This document shows positions 21,641 to 33,576 of a stretch of DNA of 64,000 bases, in pieces. A program made the position numbers and the translations under genes. The stretch lies in contig OX421507.1 of the NCBI GenBank assembly GCA_949126835.1, positions 7,352,605 through 7,416,604 of the forward strand, in the 5' to 3' direction. Source of the stretch: Anisus vortex (Eukaryota; Mollusca; Gastropoda; Planorbidae). The notes beneath the pieces were generated by a model, which was given only the letters and a program-made list of their open reading frames with translations, searched no databases and had not been told where the DNA came from. Every line of letters starts with the position of its first letter. Position 1 is the first letter of the stretch.

Positions 21641-22081
21641 TCTATATGTCCATCAATAAAATTAACTTTCTACAATGAATAGCTAGGAATGAAAGTGTGC
21701 GTATTTTTGCAAGTATTTTTGTGCGTGCGTGTGTGTGAGGGGCGAGGGTGGGGGAGGGCAAATAGTACAACGGGGAAAAGCGCAAGTTTGGGCAAACGGG
21801 TCGATAGCCGGCTAATTCTGAACTGGTGCACAATTCTCCCAATACCTACTTACTTAAAAACTAAGACCTTACTGTAATAATTAATAAGTCTAGTTGAAAT
21901 TCTTAGAATCAAGTGCCTCACAATTCCTCCTTCCGTCGCCCAAGTCTACCTATCTATTTATCTATCTATTAATTGGTTAATCTATTACATTGTATGGCAG
22001 TATTTGTCCGTCCGCCTGTCTGTCTATATTGGCCATCAAAGGCCAGTTGCCTTGTGCTCAACGCATTCCATATTGACCCCT

Positions 22082-22085
<4 letters not shown>
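21641..22085. other. Intronic spacer
   Basis: No supported feature apart from a short GTGTG stretch near 21725. Confidence 0.35.
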
Positions 22086-22177
<92 letters not shown>

Positions 22178-22199
22178 TCTCTCTCTCTCTCTCTCTCTT
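22086..22199. repeat. CT microsatellite
   Basis: Nearly pure CT dinucleotides, with one CA interruption at about 22171. Confidence 0.97.
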
Positions 22200-22364
22200 T
22201 ATTTACTCTGTACTAAGTTTTTTTCGCAAAAGTTTTGAGATTATCAAATAGCTCTAGACTATATCCTGTGATGTACCGGTAATCAAAAATTATTTATATA
22301 CTTATTATTTAGCCTAGATAATTTTATCCGAGCTCTTTCGTAAAATAAATTTCTCTATGCATGT

Positions 22365-22448
22365 GTATTTGTTGCTCAATGTCAAATGCGCTCTGCGTTT
22401 ACATTATGTTAGTTGTCAAAGCTATACAAATAGAATTACTATTATTAT
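22365..22448 (+). mobile_element. LINE L2x 3' end, diverged
   Basis: GCGCTCTGCGTTTACATTAT and GTCAAAGCTATACAAATAGA with an ATT-type tail match the complement of the L2x end at 29895, so this copy runs on the + strand. Confidence 0.5.
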
Positions 22449-22508
22449 ATATATATTATATATTATATTATACTATTATTATATATATTTTTTTATAATT
22501 CCCAACAG

Positions 22509-22618
22509 TCGCTCTGAACGCAAAAAAATTAAGGATGACACAACCCAGACGGCTAATTGGCTCATACAGCACCAGGACACACCAGTCTTACATTTGTCTA
22601 ATCCCCTTTCAGACTACG
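22509..22618 (+). CDS. Gene 2, exon 6
   Basis: The acceptor is TTCCCAACAG and the donor GTAAGT at 22619. It enters in phase 2 (Asn across the junction) and exits in phase 1. The peptide RSERKKIKDDTTQTANWLIQ then HQDTPVLHLSNPLSDY is polar and basic at its start, possibly a linker or exposed loop. Confidence 0.85.
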
Positions 22619-22787
22619 GTAAGTTCTCGCTGCAACTCTGTCTATTTCTGATTCCTCTGGAGATACCCATTTTGTCTGCTTTTTTTGAAGCTATGAAGAT
22701 ATATCTAGTCTCCTGAGCTTATTTTGTATGTGCTTCTTCGGAATTGAGTGTCAACAATTATTAATTGATAACCACACAGCTCTAGAC

Positions 22788-22907
22788 CAGGGGTTGGCAA
22801 CCTTTTTATAATAGCGTCTTCTAAAGAAGACTTGAATTACCTGCGTGCCTTTGAAAATCGCTCTGTGTGCCAAGTATGTCGCGCGTGTCGTAGGTTGCCG
22901 ACTCTTG
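22788..22907 (+). mobile_element. Short hAT, family D ends, internally deleted
   Basis: Starts CAGGGGTTGGCAACC and ends GGTTGCCGACTCTTG, only 120 bp. The flanking 8 bp agree only partly, so it is old. Confidence 0.75.
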
Positions 22908-23115
22908 CCATGGACAACGCACTACTGGTAAAATGCTGGTGGGTTCAGGCTTATTAAAGCACAAATCGGACGATTGCTTAGTCGAACTATGTATATCTTT
23001 TAAAGAGCATTGAATGCAACCACTTTATTACAATTTCTTATGTTCTTTATAATAATGACCTTCGGCATTATGATACGCTTTAAAATATTTTACTGTTGTT
23101 CTATAAATCCTCAAG

Positions 23116-23165
23116 TGTTGTACGAAAGGCCATCTGATAGTATGACCATGGAGCAGAACCCAGAG
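23116..23165 (+). CDS. Gene 2, exon 7 (short)
   Basis: A 50-base exon with acceptor AAATCCTCAAG, which is weak but gives the exact phase needed: G+TG makes Val. The donor is GTAGGT at 23166 and the exit is phase 0. The peptide is LYERPSDSMTMEQNPE. The upstream limit is the least sure of the exon borders in this gene. Confidence 0.72.
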
Positions 23166-23232
23166 GTAGGTAGCTGGTTCACTGGGCTGTTTTATAATTC
23201 TATTGAAACGAAATATAATGATATATATACAT

Positions 23233-23440
23233 AAGTTCAATATTATAGAAGGCACTTGGGTATAGACCCAGAAGTTCAATATTATAGAAGGCACTTGGGT
23301 ATAGACCTAGAAGTTCAATATAGAAGGCACTAGGCTATAGACCTAGTCTGACCTATAAGCTCAATATTATAGAAGGGACTGGGCTATAGACCTTTAAGTT
23401 CAATATTATAGAAGTCACTGGGTTATAGACTTAGAAGTTC
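23233..23440. repeat. Tandem repeat, about 39-bp unit, 5 copies
   Basis: The unit begins AAGTTCAATATTATAGAAGG and contains GGGTATAGACC. Copies diverge and one carries an insertion near 23345. Confidence 0.88.
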
Positions 23441-24251
23441 AAACTAATTTTCATACTCTACTTTGATGTTATGTTTTTTTATCCATGCATCTGTTTAAAG
23501 ATTTAAAAAATTCATTTGACTAAATTTTGAACACACTGAAAGGGCAATCATTTTTTTTTTTTACTATTGTCATTTGAATGCAAATTTTAATATCAAAAGA
23601 GCCTAACCAAGTAGACGATCTCAACGGAAGACCGAATCCGAGTCTTTGCCAAAGCAGGGTACGAAACAAGCAGCAGTAGAAACTACGGAGTTTCGCTATC
23701 ATATAATGCAAACACTTATTTTCTCGATAATCTAACCTTTACCGCCTTTCCCCCCTCACACGTTTCATTATGCGCTTAATCAAAATAGTAGAAATAGTTA
23801 AGACTTTGGCAAAACTGATTAAGCCCGGATTATGTAATAAAAAAGGATTTTTTTTTCCTCATTTGTAACTTTTTGTGAGCGTATTTTTTGCCGAAGGAAA
23901 ATTAAATACTTACGGTTTGGCCGAGGCGGTTTCTGGTTTAGGCCCAAAATATAAATTATATTCGGACAAGTGTATGTGTTATCATTAAAAAAAAACACAC
24001 CACTTTTTATACATTCTAAAATTTAACTGTACTTTTACATGTTTTTATTTGTACTTGTAAAGGTATAGTACACTTTTGTCCATGTACATTTTGTGGGCTT
24101 CTGGATTAATTTCAAAAAGTGAGATTTTCGTCCATTCCGTATCACCGTGAATTCTGAGGTATTTCATATCAATATGAAATTACCTGGACATTTCTCAAAT
24201 GCCTGACGCTAAAAAAGAAAATGTCTCCGTATCCTACACTTATACATATAG
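23441..24251. other. Intronic spacer
   Basis: AT-rich, with no exon or repeat family supported. Confidence 0.35.
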
Positions 24252-24442
24252 GTCACGATGGGTCTAGTGGCTCCGCGCTTGGATTATTATACCGAAGGTC
24301 CGGAGCTCGAATCCTGGTGAAGGTTAGGATCTCTTTTCTCCGGGTCTGGATGGCGTCCCCGAGCCTGCCCCAGCTCTGATGGCGTACCTGGCATAAGCTG
24401 GGACAAAGCAACTGCGCTTTGAGCATTGTGCCGCTCACACTA
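24252..24442 (+). mobile_element. tRNA-derived SINE, family 1
   Basis: The head carries GGAGCTCGAATCCTGG (B box) and the body CCCAGCTCTGATGGCGTACC. It is diverged from the other copies. It lies in the last intron of gene 2. Confidence 0.8.
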
Positions 24443-24472
24443 TCCCTTTGTGAACTTTATTTCACTTAGCCT

Positions 24473-24652
24473 CAGTACCGTTGCCCTGGGGGGGGGGGGG
24501 GGGCTTGGCCTCTTTAGGGGCCCCTGCATTTTGACATTCGACATTTGACTTAAGAAAGAGAACAAAAATACACTCCTTTGGGGGCCCCCCTCAAGTAGGG
24601 GCCCGGGCGGACTTTCGAATTTGGACCCCCCCCTCCCCTAGCTACGCCACTG
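24473..24652. mobile_element. Short hAT of a different family (TAGCTACGCCACTG end)
   Basis: The right end TAGCTACGCCACTG is the complement of the hAT-type CAGTGGCGTAGCTA terminus; the left end CAGTACCGTTGCCCTGGG is decayed. The 8-bp target duplication CTTAGCCT is perfect on both sides (24465-24472 and 24653-24660). It ends 41 bases before the last exon of gene 2. Confidence 0.85.
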
Positions 24653-24693
24653 CTTAGCCTTTATGGATTAAATTGTTGTATGAACACACACAG

Positions 24694-24810
24694 GGCTACA
24701 GACTGAGCTTCATGCCGCATCACCAAGGGAAAAAGTCAACGATACCGAGGCTGTCCAGTAGCCTGACGTCAGTTACAAAGGGCCTCCTGTCGCCTTGGAA
24801 CGAACTGTAG
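24694..24810 (+). CDS. Gene 2, terminal coding exon
   Basis: The acceptor GAACACACACAG has a weak pyrimidine tract, perhaps because a hAT element sits just upstream. Entry is phase 0, matching exon 7. The peptide GYRLSFMPHHQGKKSTIPRL then SSSLTSVTKGLLSPWNEL ends at TAG 24808-24810. It is Ser-rich and basic, possibly phosphorylated and disordered. No close AATAAA is seen, so the 3'UTR end is unknown. Confidence 0.82.
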   Translation, partial: GYRLSFMPHHQGKKSTIPRLSSSLTSVTKGLLSPWNEL

Positions 24811-24965
24811 ACTGTGAGTACATGCGCAGTGCTCACACACGCGAACGCTCACTCTCAGCCTGCGGCTGAACATGGTAGAATCCTAAAGTAAGCGAAGGGG
24901 GGGTGGCGGGGTTGGTCTATTGGGTAATCCAGCCTCGGCTGGTTAATAACCCATACACTCTGTAG

Positions 24966-25178
24966 CAGGGGTCGGCAACCTTTTGATAACAGTAGTTTGC
25001 CAAGTATGATTTCTAATTCATTCAGTGTGCCAACAGCCTAAAAAACCATCATGCTGTAGCACTAAATATTTCTTGTACAAGAGACTTGAAAAGACTTTTT
25101 GGGCCTCTTCCGCCGCGTGCTATTGAAAATCCCACGGCGTGCAAGTCTGGTACGTGTGCCGTAGGTTGCCGATCCCTG
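24966..25178 (+). mobile_element. Short hAT, family D ends
   Basis: CAGGGGTCGGCAACC to GGTTGCCGATCCCTG, 213 bp, with a perfect 8-bp duplication CTCTGTAG on both sides. Interior as in the other short copies. Confidence 0.93.
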
Positions 25179-25419
25179 CTCTGTAGAATACGCCTCTAGG
25201 TGGTACACCGATCTTCTTAGTCTCTCTAAAAAAACGAGACGAGCCTTCCGGTTCTACACTCCTGGGCGTAACGTGAAAAGAGGTGGGTCAACCACTAGGT
25301 AGGTATCCAGTAGGCATATATGCCCCCCCTCCCTCCTTTAACGGAATATCTCGGATCATTAATGTGGCCGCATTTACTAGTTTACCTGCAATTTCGTCCC
25401 AGTAGTACAAATATCATTT

Positions 25420-25612
25420 TAGGCCTCGACATCCACACACCGGGCTTAGTGAGACAGGCACCGTAGCGCCAACGGCGTCCTCCCCACCGAGTTTCGGTTG
25501 GCTCACGCCCGAGCAAAGATACTCAAATCTCCCCCCCCCCCCCCCCATATTCGTGAGCCCACCGGTGTAATCTTGATGGAAGCGTACCCAGTGGTTTACA
25601 CACTTCGCCAGC
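25420..25612 (-). repeat. Dispersed repeat R3, inverted copy
   Basis: The + strand shows CTCCCCACCGAGTTTCGGTT and CCACCGGTGTAATCTTGAT, the complement of R3 blocks at 16291 and 31674. A C-run at 25532 interrupts it. Confidence 0.65.
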
Positions 25613-25726
25613 TTTAAGGCCCATGGGTACAGAGTACAGAAGTGAGAGTTATATACACCACTGAAGATTACACACGGGGGGATATCTCATTGGAACGCAG
25701 ACAGTGTTTTCTCCAAGCCTTCTTTC

Positions 25727-25815
25727 ATGCTAGACTAGACTCGGACCACGGATGAGCGTAGGACGCAATAATCTTCTTTATAGAAAAAGCGTCTGTAATA
25801 TATAAGATAAGATAC
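25727..25815 (+). mobile_element. LINE L1x, 3' end only
   Basis: GGATGAGCGTAGGACGCAAT and GCGTCTGTAATATATAAGAT mark the L1x 3' end with its AAGAT tail. Confidence 0.8.
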
Positions 25816-26608
25816 GAATATTTACCAAACAGCTCGCAAGCATACTAAGGCCACAGAAGACTTTTCACTGAACTGTTCAATGGTAGTGAGAGAGACCTAG
25901 ATCTAGAACCTACACTTTGATTCTACATAGTCACAGGTCCTCTCGTTTTAATCTTTCCACTACTCCATGTAGCAGCTTTGAGTAAGAAGATAAAATACAA
26001 GCTTTCACTAAAGAGTATACAAAACGAGGGCTAACCAAAGCAACTGTATAATGAGAAATATATAGAAAATAAAATATAGAAGAAAAGAGAATAGGGCTGG
26101 AAAGTCCCATTAGTTTCATTGTTTTAAAAATAAATAATTATTTGTAATAAACGGTGCCTCTGCTCCCCCTCCCATTATTTAGCACCTGGGCTCTCCAATG
26201 GGAATAAGAAAAAAAAAAGGGGGGGGGAAGAGATGTAGTAGTTTTACGATATACGCTGCCAACATGCCGGGCCCGAAATCACAAAGGCCTTGAGCGCAAA
26301 TAGGTTACTGCGCCCTTTATTCCGAGACGTTAGTTACTGATTCAACATACAGTAAATTAGTTGATAGCTACTACGTTATAATTTTAATGATATACTATAT
26401 TTTCCTTCCTACCTTTGTTTTTCAACAACAGTTTTGAAATTAAAATGCACATCCAGCGGCGCCAGCCCCCTTAACACATACAGACAACTCCTTCATTTTC
26501 CCTTTTCCACAGTTTGTTGTCAGTGTTGACGAAGAACGGAGGACGGTGTTTGTTATTGATTTCATTCTATTTCTTTCTTTCATTCATCTTGGACTATGTA
26601 GCCTACAC
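25816..26608. other. Non-coding spacer
   Basis: No supported feature. A purine run lies at 26209-26231. Confidence 0.35.
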
Positions 26609-26808
26609 CAGGGGTCGGCAAATTTTTGATAGTGGCGTGGCCAAAGTTGGATTCATAAATCATTCAGCGTGCCAACAGCCTAAAAATGTATCCTCTCATT
26701 TTCTTTTGGAAGAGACTTGAATTGCATATTTTGGGCGTCTGCCGCGTGCCATTGAAAATAGCTCTGCGTGCCAAGTTTGGTACGCCTGTCGTAGGTTGCC
26801 GATCCCTG
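26609..26808 (+). mobile_element. Short hAT, family D ends
   Basis: CAGGGGTCGGCAAAT to GGTTGCCGATCCCTG, 200 bp. The flanks GCCTACAC and GCCTACGA agree at six of eight bases. Confidence 0.9.
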
Positions 26809-26879
26809 GCCTACGACATTACTCTGAGATTGCTTACGTCATCAATTTTTCATTCTGAGATTGTGTAGGCTTACCATGT

Positions 26880-27148
26880 ACACCATTATTTTCATACTGA
26901 TATTGTGGGCACATTACTTTCATACTAATGTTGTGGGCATCATTACTTTCATACTGATATTGTACTAATATTGTGGGCATCATTACTTTCATACTGATAT
27001 TGTGGGCACCATTAATTTCATACTGATGTTGTGGACATCATTACTTTCATACTGATATTGTGGGCACCATTACTTTCATACTGATGTTGTGGGCATCATT
27101 TCATTTATACTGATATTGTGTGCATCATTAATTTCATACTGAGACTGA
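26880..27148. repeat. Minisatellite, about 29-bp unit, 9 copies
   Basis: The unit is close to ATTACTTTCATACTGATATT plus GTGGGCATC, with ACC/ATC variants and one shortened copy near 26960. Confidence 0.9.
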
Positions 27149-28939
27149 TTACATTGTCATATTATGTTTTATAATGCTGAGATGTATAGAACTTCATTTT
27201 AATGCTGAGGTTGTGCACAGCTCGATAGTCTTGTGAGAAAGTCAAGAGGCATAACCCCCAATCAACGCATGTAAATGGTTGAAATGATGCCATTGTTACG
27301 GCTTGTATCTGTAGCAACTATCACAAGAAGGACACCTAATGTAAACCACGTCACAATTTTGTGAGAAATGACAATGTGTGTGTGTGTGTGTGTGTGCAAG
27401 GGAAAGATAAAAAAAAGCTTCTCTTAAAAGTAAACAAGTGGGAGGGGAGATGCATCTAATTATGCTTTCACTCAACAAGGGAGGTGGGCGTGGCTAAGAA
27501 GGGCATTTGGGCGTTACCACTTCATTGATTATGCAAACAAATGGAGCGTAGATTTTCACTTTGTTATTTATACTGTCTGCACAAGACTTCTTAGCAAAGA
27601 CTAGTCTAGTCAGCATGTCTATGTAAGAAGTCTATAAAGCCGAATGTTTGGCAAGGGTTGAACGGGTTGTTAGTTGTGGTGGGCATTAAATAAATCATGA
27701 ATTCATTAATACTTGTCACGTGTTTATAATATATTTCCATTGACCCATTGTGTGTGTGTGTCAATAAGTTTAGAGGGCGCTTATCTTGATAGAATTGCCT
27801 TGTGATAACTTGGGGAGTGATGCTGCAATGTGTAAAAAATACAAAAACACACTATATTGCATAGTTGATTAGACACAAATTAAATAGAGTATGATTTGTT
27901 TGTTTTTTATATTCTATATCAACATATAACAGGACATATACTTCATTGACATAAAGATAAGATGCAATTTGATAATATTATAGTAAAAAAATAATATTTA
28001 ACAATTATTATGTTATTATACCTTTTTGAAAAAAAGCTATCTTTTACAAGAATAAGCGCTCTGTTTTACGATTATGTATAAATAAATTAAATATTTATTA
28101 TATTATTAGTTTGTAGCTAAACCTAGTTCCTTATTTATTTTTTTTAAATTTTTTTTTTACAAAGTTTTGTTATTTTCTTTTCCCGCGTGACCAATATGAC
28201 ATAGCTGACATTGACAAAAAAAAAGAGGTCAATAGCTCCAGACCGTGTCATGTGTGACAATCATTTGACAAAAAACCCATGAACTGTCACAAACTGACCT
28301 TCTTGGTTGTAATGCAATTATTATTGTATTCATATATAAAAATAAAACACATGTTCTCGGAAAGATTTGAGACTTAGTGGCTGGCCCAATTAAACCTTTT
28401 TTTATTTCATTTTTTATTGTTTAGTTAATTTTGTTAAAATTTGGGTTCTCTTTCTACAAAACATGTCACTGTCAATGAGAATTTTTCAACAGAGTCGCCA
28501 GTTAGCCAGAAAATACAATAGCTGACTTCTAATAATACTTTTTCTTGTATGATAAATAGTATGATAGTGTTCGTACATGTCTATTTTTATAAGTACATTT
28601 CTGTGTTTGAGTACTAATAGTTCTTTTTACCTTTTGTCTAAAATACGCTAAAATTCAAATTCATCAATCAATCAATTCAAATCAATCATTAATCAATTCA
28701 AATCTACATTTATTTGCATTAATAAAGCATTCTTATCTTATTATAATACTAGCGAGCAGGTATACACTAGACTATAGGCATAATAATTTCTTTCATACTG
28801 GATGGCGAGTGGGGATTTACTATTGAGTGAAATATTCACGTGCATAGGGCATCAAGGGGAAGTGGAAAGGGGGGGGGGGGGATAACACAAACATTTTCCA
28901 AAGCACCATTTTACCATGGTTTAGAGTTTAGGGCCTATA
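27149..28939. other. Non-coding, AT-rich spacer
   Basis: Holds a GT microsatellite at 27374-27396 and a G-run at 28870. No exon or transposon is supported. Confidence 0.4.
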
Positions 28940-29032
28940 TGGAGCAATGTTGCAAATGGTGCAATACTGCAAAGGGTGCAATACTGCAAATGGTGCGATA
29001 CTGCAAAAGGTGCGATACTGCAAATGGTGAAG
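28940..29032. repeat. Short tandem repeat, 17-bp unit, 5 copies
   Basis: The unit is AATGGTGCAATACTGCA with G/A variants; five copies. Confidence 0.85.
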
Positions 29033-29894
29033 CTGAACCAGGATCTAAATTGTCTGTAAGGTTTTGCCAAAGTCACTGGGTCAAAGTGTTGATTGCTGCA
29101 TAATAGTTTCAAAAAAATTTTCTTCTTTTATGCTCCGATTTTACATAATCTCTTATTACATATTATATATATTATAATGGCGGGGCACAAAATCTTAAAG
29201 TGCTTTGGACAACTAAAGATCTAAATCCGGCCATGCTTTCATGCTACGTTGGTACGTATGGCTTAAGTAGCAGAGTTCACTCATTTTCAGAGGTAGCGGC
29301 ATACACCGGGATTGTGTGGCCAGTACAAAGTCCATCCTCCTTCATCCCCCCCCTCCCCGAATCCAATTGCGAATTTATATCATAATAGACCCTTACGAAG
29401 GGAAGGATGAGGATTTAAAAACTAACAATATTATTTAATATAAAAAAATAAAACAATTACATTATATACTTTTTGGCAATAAAAATGTGAGTCATTTGAA
29501 ACAAAATCTATTGCGCTTATGTCCTTTAAAAAGAGAAAAAACATGTTTTGCAACATTGGGAATGCATTCTATTAAATTCCTAATGAATGACAACCAAGAA
29601 AATGACGCAAGCTGCTTACCTTTTCACCTTTCAGCGACACCTGCTTTGGTGAGTAAACATAAGGGGGTAAAGCCCACTGTTGGGTGGGTGGAAGAGTTAC
29701 CCTGCCATTGAATTACGCACGAGAAGTTGCGGAGGCGTGTTGTTACCGAGAGTGGTTCACGAGGGTTTAAGTTACGGTTTAACTATAGATCTAGAGGGGG
29801 ATTGATGGAGACCGGGTGGGAATTGTAACATTCTGAAATGGATGCTGTAGTAACTTCGTAAACATAGTTACAGGTATAGATTGTGTAACAATGG
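29033..29894. other. Spacer with a small SINE piece
   Basis: A short minus-strand piece of SINE family 1 (GCGGCATACACCGGGATTGT, GTGTGGCCAGTACAA) lies at about 29290-29335. Otherwise nothing is supported. Confidence 0.4.
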
Positions 29895-30030
29895 CTTTTT
29901 GGTGGGATAATAATAATAACAATAAGTATATTTGTATTTTGTATAGCGCTGCCAACAAACATAATGTAAGCTCAAAGCGAATTTAACACCGAGCAACAAA
30001 CCACTAAGATTACGGATATCATCTCCAGGC
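29895..30030 (-). mobile_element. LINE L2x 3' end
   Basis: AATAATAATAACAATAAGTA then AGCGCTGCCAACAAACATAA is the L2x terminus on the minus strand. Confidence 0.7.
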
Positions 30031-30089
30031 TTAAAAAATATAAATAAAATCAATGATATTAAGACATTATTAGCACATGACTAATGAGT

Positions 30090-30370
30090 ATGTCTGGGAC
30101 AGAATATCCCTAATTACAGGCTCTCAAGAAAACATTATTGGCGCATAATAAACTGCCAAAAACAAAGGCAATTTAGAAGGTGGACGTTGGAGAGGCCGTC
30201 AACGGAGATGCTGGTTCGACAATGTAAAATATTGGACAGGGGTGCAGTTGACTCAACTATTGACGACCGCTCAAGATAGGCAAAAAGGTGGAGAAAGTTG
30301 ACGGCAGAGGTGTCCATTTGCTCTCCTGAACGACAACAATGGTCAAGGGATTGATGAAGATGATGAAACA
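30090..30370 (+). pseudogene. LINE endonuclease-RT C-terminal fragment, second copy
   Basis: Closely related to 10910-11245. GGAGAGGCCGTCAACGGAGA and TTCGACAATGTAAAATATTG encode the RRGRQRR.WFDN.K region, with frameshifts, and it ends GGGATTGATGAAGATGATG. Dead copy. Confidence 0.78.
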
Positions 30371-30465
30371 CAGGACAAATCAAATAAATGTAGCATTAAC
30401 CAGACTAGTGTAAAAGTAAAATAGTGGGTGTAGAAAAAATATTTAACAAAGGTAAATATTAAAAT

Positions 30466-30538
30466 AATATATATATATATATATATATATATTGACAAAC
30501 ACAGACAAACTCACGGTAATTATTATTATTTTTATTAT

Positions 30539-30603
<65 letters not shown>
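30466..30603. repeat. AT microsatellites (two blocks)
   Basis: Pure AT at 30466-30492 and 30541-30602 is separated by ATT-rich sequence. Confidence 0.95.
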
Positions 30604-30606
<3 letters not shown>

Positions 30607-30734
30607 AGAGAAGATAGATATTTTAATAATGATGTATTTCATTCTATATTGTTATTATTATGTTCATTAAAGTTTTCTCCGGCATCAAACTGTTCTTTTG
30701 TTCACTCCTTATATAGCTTAAATTGAAGGAAGCG

Positions 30735-30908
30735 ATACTAAAAGGCATTCGGGCATGGAATGGGTTACCTGAACAGACCAAGAAAACCAGTAACTCAACA
30801 TCATTGAAAATAGTAGCTAATTAAAATGCAAGACTAGACTCAAACAAAAGATGAGCGAAGGACGCAATAATCTTCTTTATAGAAGGAGCGTTTGTAATAC
30901 ACAAGATA
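30735..30908 (+). mobile_element. LINE L1x, 3' end
   Basis: Encodes the GWNGLPEQTKKTS-type block (GGCATGGAATGGGTTACCTG), then the 3'UTR GGACGCAATAATCTTCTTTA and a short tail. Confidence 0.8.
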
Positions 30909-31401
30909 ATATAAAGGGCGGGGGTGGGAGATGGGTCCAAAGTTCGCGATCATTGCATCACCAGCCCCTGCTGTTGGAAATGTCAGCTTACAGAGAGAAA
31001 GAAGTGATTGATGCACGTCAGATGTTATGACGGCATTCAATGTGCGCCGGATGTGAGTGAGTGGTAGGATGTGGTCTATGCTGCGCGTGTGCCCTTGGAG
31101 CGAGACACAACATGTAGCCTGGTTTTTATCATATTCATGTGTTTGAGGGTGGCCGGGGTGGGGGGGGGGGGTGGAGAGGGGCGCGGTGTTTGAGAAATGA
31201 AGGTGACTGTGAGTTGTGTGCTCTGTGTCACGTACTGCCAATCTTTGGCACCTGTTTGACACATGTGCTGATCAATGACGTAAAGAATGTAGACGTCTTT
31301 CAACAACAACAAAAAAACAAGCAACATACATGGCTTCAGTAACATAGAGTGACCACGGAGTGACCATGAGCAATAATAACTATGAAGTAAGATTGCCTCT
31401 C
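30909..31401. other. Non-coding spacer
   Basis: No supported feature. A G-run sits at 31158-31170. Confidence 0.35.
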
Positions 31402-31605
31402 TATGGCCACGTTGGCCGAGCAACAGCATGTTCTTTTGGTGTACCGAAAGTCCTGGTTCGAATTCTGGCGTGAGCTAGGATTCGTTCTCGGGTCTGAAGG
31501 TTGTTTTCTGTGAAACTACCCACCTCCGACGGGTACCTGACTTTAGTTGGGTTAAAATAAAGGCGGCTGGGCATTGTGCTAGCCACACAATCCCACTTCG
31601 ATGGT
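31402..31605 (+). mobile_element. tRNA-derived SINE, family 1
   Basis: The head GGCCACGTTGGCCGAGCAAC carries an A-box-like start and CTGGTTCGAATTCTGG a B box. The body is GGGTACCTGACTTTAGTTGG, then GGCTGGGCATTGTGCTAGCC. Confidence 0.88.
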
Positions 31606-31673
31606 AATATAACTATAAGTAATGTCAATTTTTCCATAGACGAGTAGGTTCCAACATAACAGCAGATTATGTA

Positions 31674-32008
31674 AACCGCCGATACGTTCGCATTAAGAGC
31701 ACACCGGCGGGCTGTTGCACACTGAGAGGCTCCGACCCTCGGTGGGGAGGAAGCAATGGGCGCAACAGTTCGTCTAACAGCCCACCCTGGTGCCTGGGTG
31801 TCCATGCCTATAGTCTTGGTTTTGTGCTACCGGGCGACAGTGCAGGTATGCAAGCGGGCCACCACGATAACGATCCGAGGTGGGATGTTTAGTGTATGTA
31901 CTGGGGAGACCGTACCCTATGTAACGCCACAAAGCTTTATCAAGGTGTCGACGGTGTGGCTAGTCTCGTCTCGGACATGAGCTTAGGTCAGTGTAATGCA
32001 GTTATAAC
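31674..32008 (+). repeat. Dispersed repeat R3, copy without array
   Basis: GAGCACACCGGCGGGCTGTT, CGGTGGGGAGGAAGCAATGG and GCTACCGGGCGACAGTGCAG match 16291-16905. The 14-bp array is absent, so the array is an addition in the other copy. Confidence 0.7.
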
Positions 32009-32924
32009 TACGCTGACTCCCCCCCCCCCTTAACCGGAAGTTAAGAGTTAAGAGTCATTTTCGATGATAAGCAAGGCTAATAAAAGGTTTATGCGCCATT
32101 CTAGTGTAGATCTAGTCATTTATAGTAATTGCTCAGTACTCTGTTTAAAATTGGTTCTATAGCGGTACAATAGTGTACATCTTGTGGTACATTTACTGTC
32201 GGTTACACCAAGATGCAGTCGGGAGAGGTCACAGCCGCATGCGTCAAGACTGGAAGCTGGTTAAAAGTCTGGGGTCGGGGAGTGAGTGGTGGATAATAAT
32301 GGCGACGAGCTAACGAACAATGAACAAGGAAACACGACACAGATGTGCAGTAAAGAAGAAGACAGGGACGCTCGATGGGCGTGCCTCTCAAAGAAAGTGC
32401 AGCGTTTATTCCGGGGCTGTCTATAGATCCAATAACGCCAAGGCACTGGTAGTGATTTACTGCCACGTAAGGTACAGGTGTCTGATCTAGTTTACGTCTG
32501 GGTCTGGAACTCTGGAACACCGTGCTTACCTGCCTCGGGCGTATTCGTCATCAAAGACCTAATGTTGAGTCATAAAGGTGGGTGGAGGAGTGGGAGAGGG
32601 GGGGGGGGTTAGTGTGGTCGAGGGCGTCTACAGGACAACCCAGGGTTGGCTACCGGGTGTAAAAAGAGGGTGAACTCCGGTTTAGGCTGTCAAAGTACAG
32701 AGACGAGCAAGTATTTACTCGATTGTTCACTTCTATGATCATAAATCAATCTAACTATCTATCTACCCATCTGTCTATATCTATCGATCTATTTATCTAT
32801 ACATCTATCGATCTATTTATCAGTCTGTCTATCTTATGTCCGTGACTTAATTATAGTCTTGAATTTTGATAAATGTTTTCCATGCCATGATATAAATCAG
32901 TTGACTAGCTCACGTGACCTATTC
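32009..32924. other. Non-coding spacer
   Basis: Holds an imperfect ATCT stretch at 32750-32835. Nothing else is supported. Confidence 0.35.
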
Positions 32925-33131
32925 CGGGGGTTCGGCAACCTATTGATAACAGTGTGCCAAAGTAGGATTTCTAATTCTTTAAGCGTGCCAACTGCCTAGA
33001 ATTCATCGTTCTGTAGCACTAAATTTCTTGTAGAAGAGACTTTAATAGCTCTTTTGGGCCTCTTCCGCGTCCCATTGAAAATCCCACGACGTGCCTCGTC
33101 TGGCACGCGTGTCGTAGGTTGCCGACCCTTG
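32925..33131 (+). mobile_element. Short hAT, family D ends
   Basis: CGGGGGTTCGGCAACC to GGTTGCCGACCCTTG, 207 bp, flanked by a perfect ACCTATTC duplication. Confidence 0.92.
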
Positions 33132-33430
33132 ACCTATTCCATGACCGAAATGCCCTTTGAAAAGAGGACTAAGTGTATGGAATAAGCATGTTTTTTTTTA
33201 TTCAATGTCTTTCTTGGTATCCCTTCAACTATAGACCAGTCTTAATGAAAACTGACCTTTTCAATTGGTCGGGGTTTATCGTGTTCATGAACTTCCGGTT
33301 TACTTCCTGCAACACTCTTTAAATGATGTTTTCGGCTTGTTATAAGTATAGCTTTTGCTGGTGTTTGACAATTTATTTCTACCTCGACGTCCAGTTCTGG
33401 TCTTTCAAAAATATACAATGGCTACAAGAA
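33132..33430. repeat. Right half of the long-TIR MITE family
   Basis: GCTGGTGTTTGACAATTTAT and CTACCTCGACGTCCAGTTCT match 13437-13486, and CTGACCTTTTCAATTGGTC matches about 13370-13390. No left arm found. Confidence 0.6.
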
Positions 33431-33576
33431 TAGTTATGAGGACCTTTGGTACACCAGCCGCTTCCGCTCGGCGTCCGTGCCCCATGCTATATGTGAAAGC
33501 CTGTAGAATACCCCTTACAAATGACCTTCATCTTTCATTTATTTATTCAATTGATCATAATTTCCTGCAGAGTTCC
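33431..33576. other. Non-coding spacer
   Basis: No supported feature. Confidence 0.3.

Noticed and set aside
21973..22251. Leu/Ser-repeat frames
   Set aside because: CT microsatellite.
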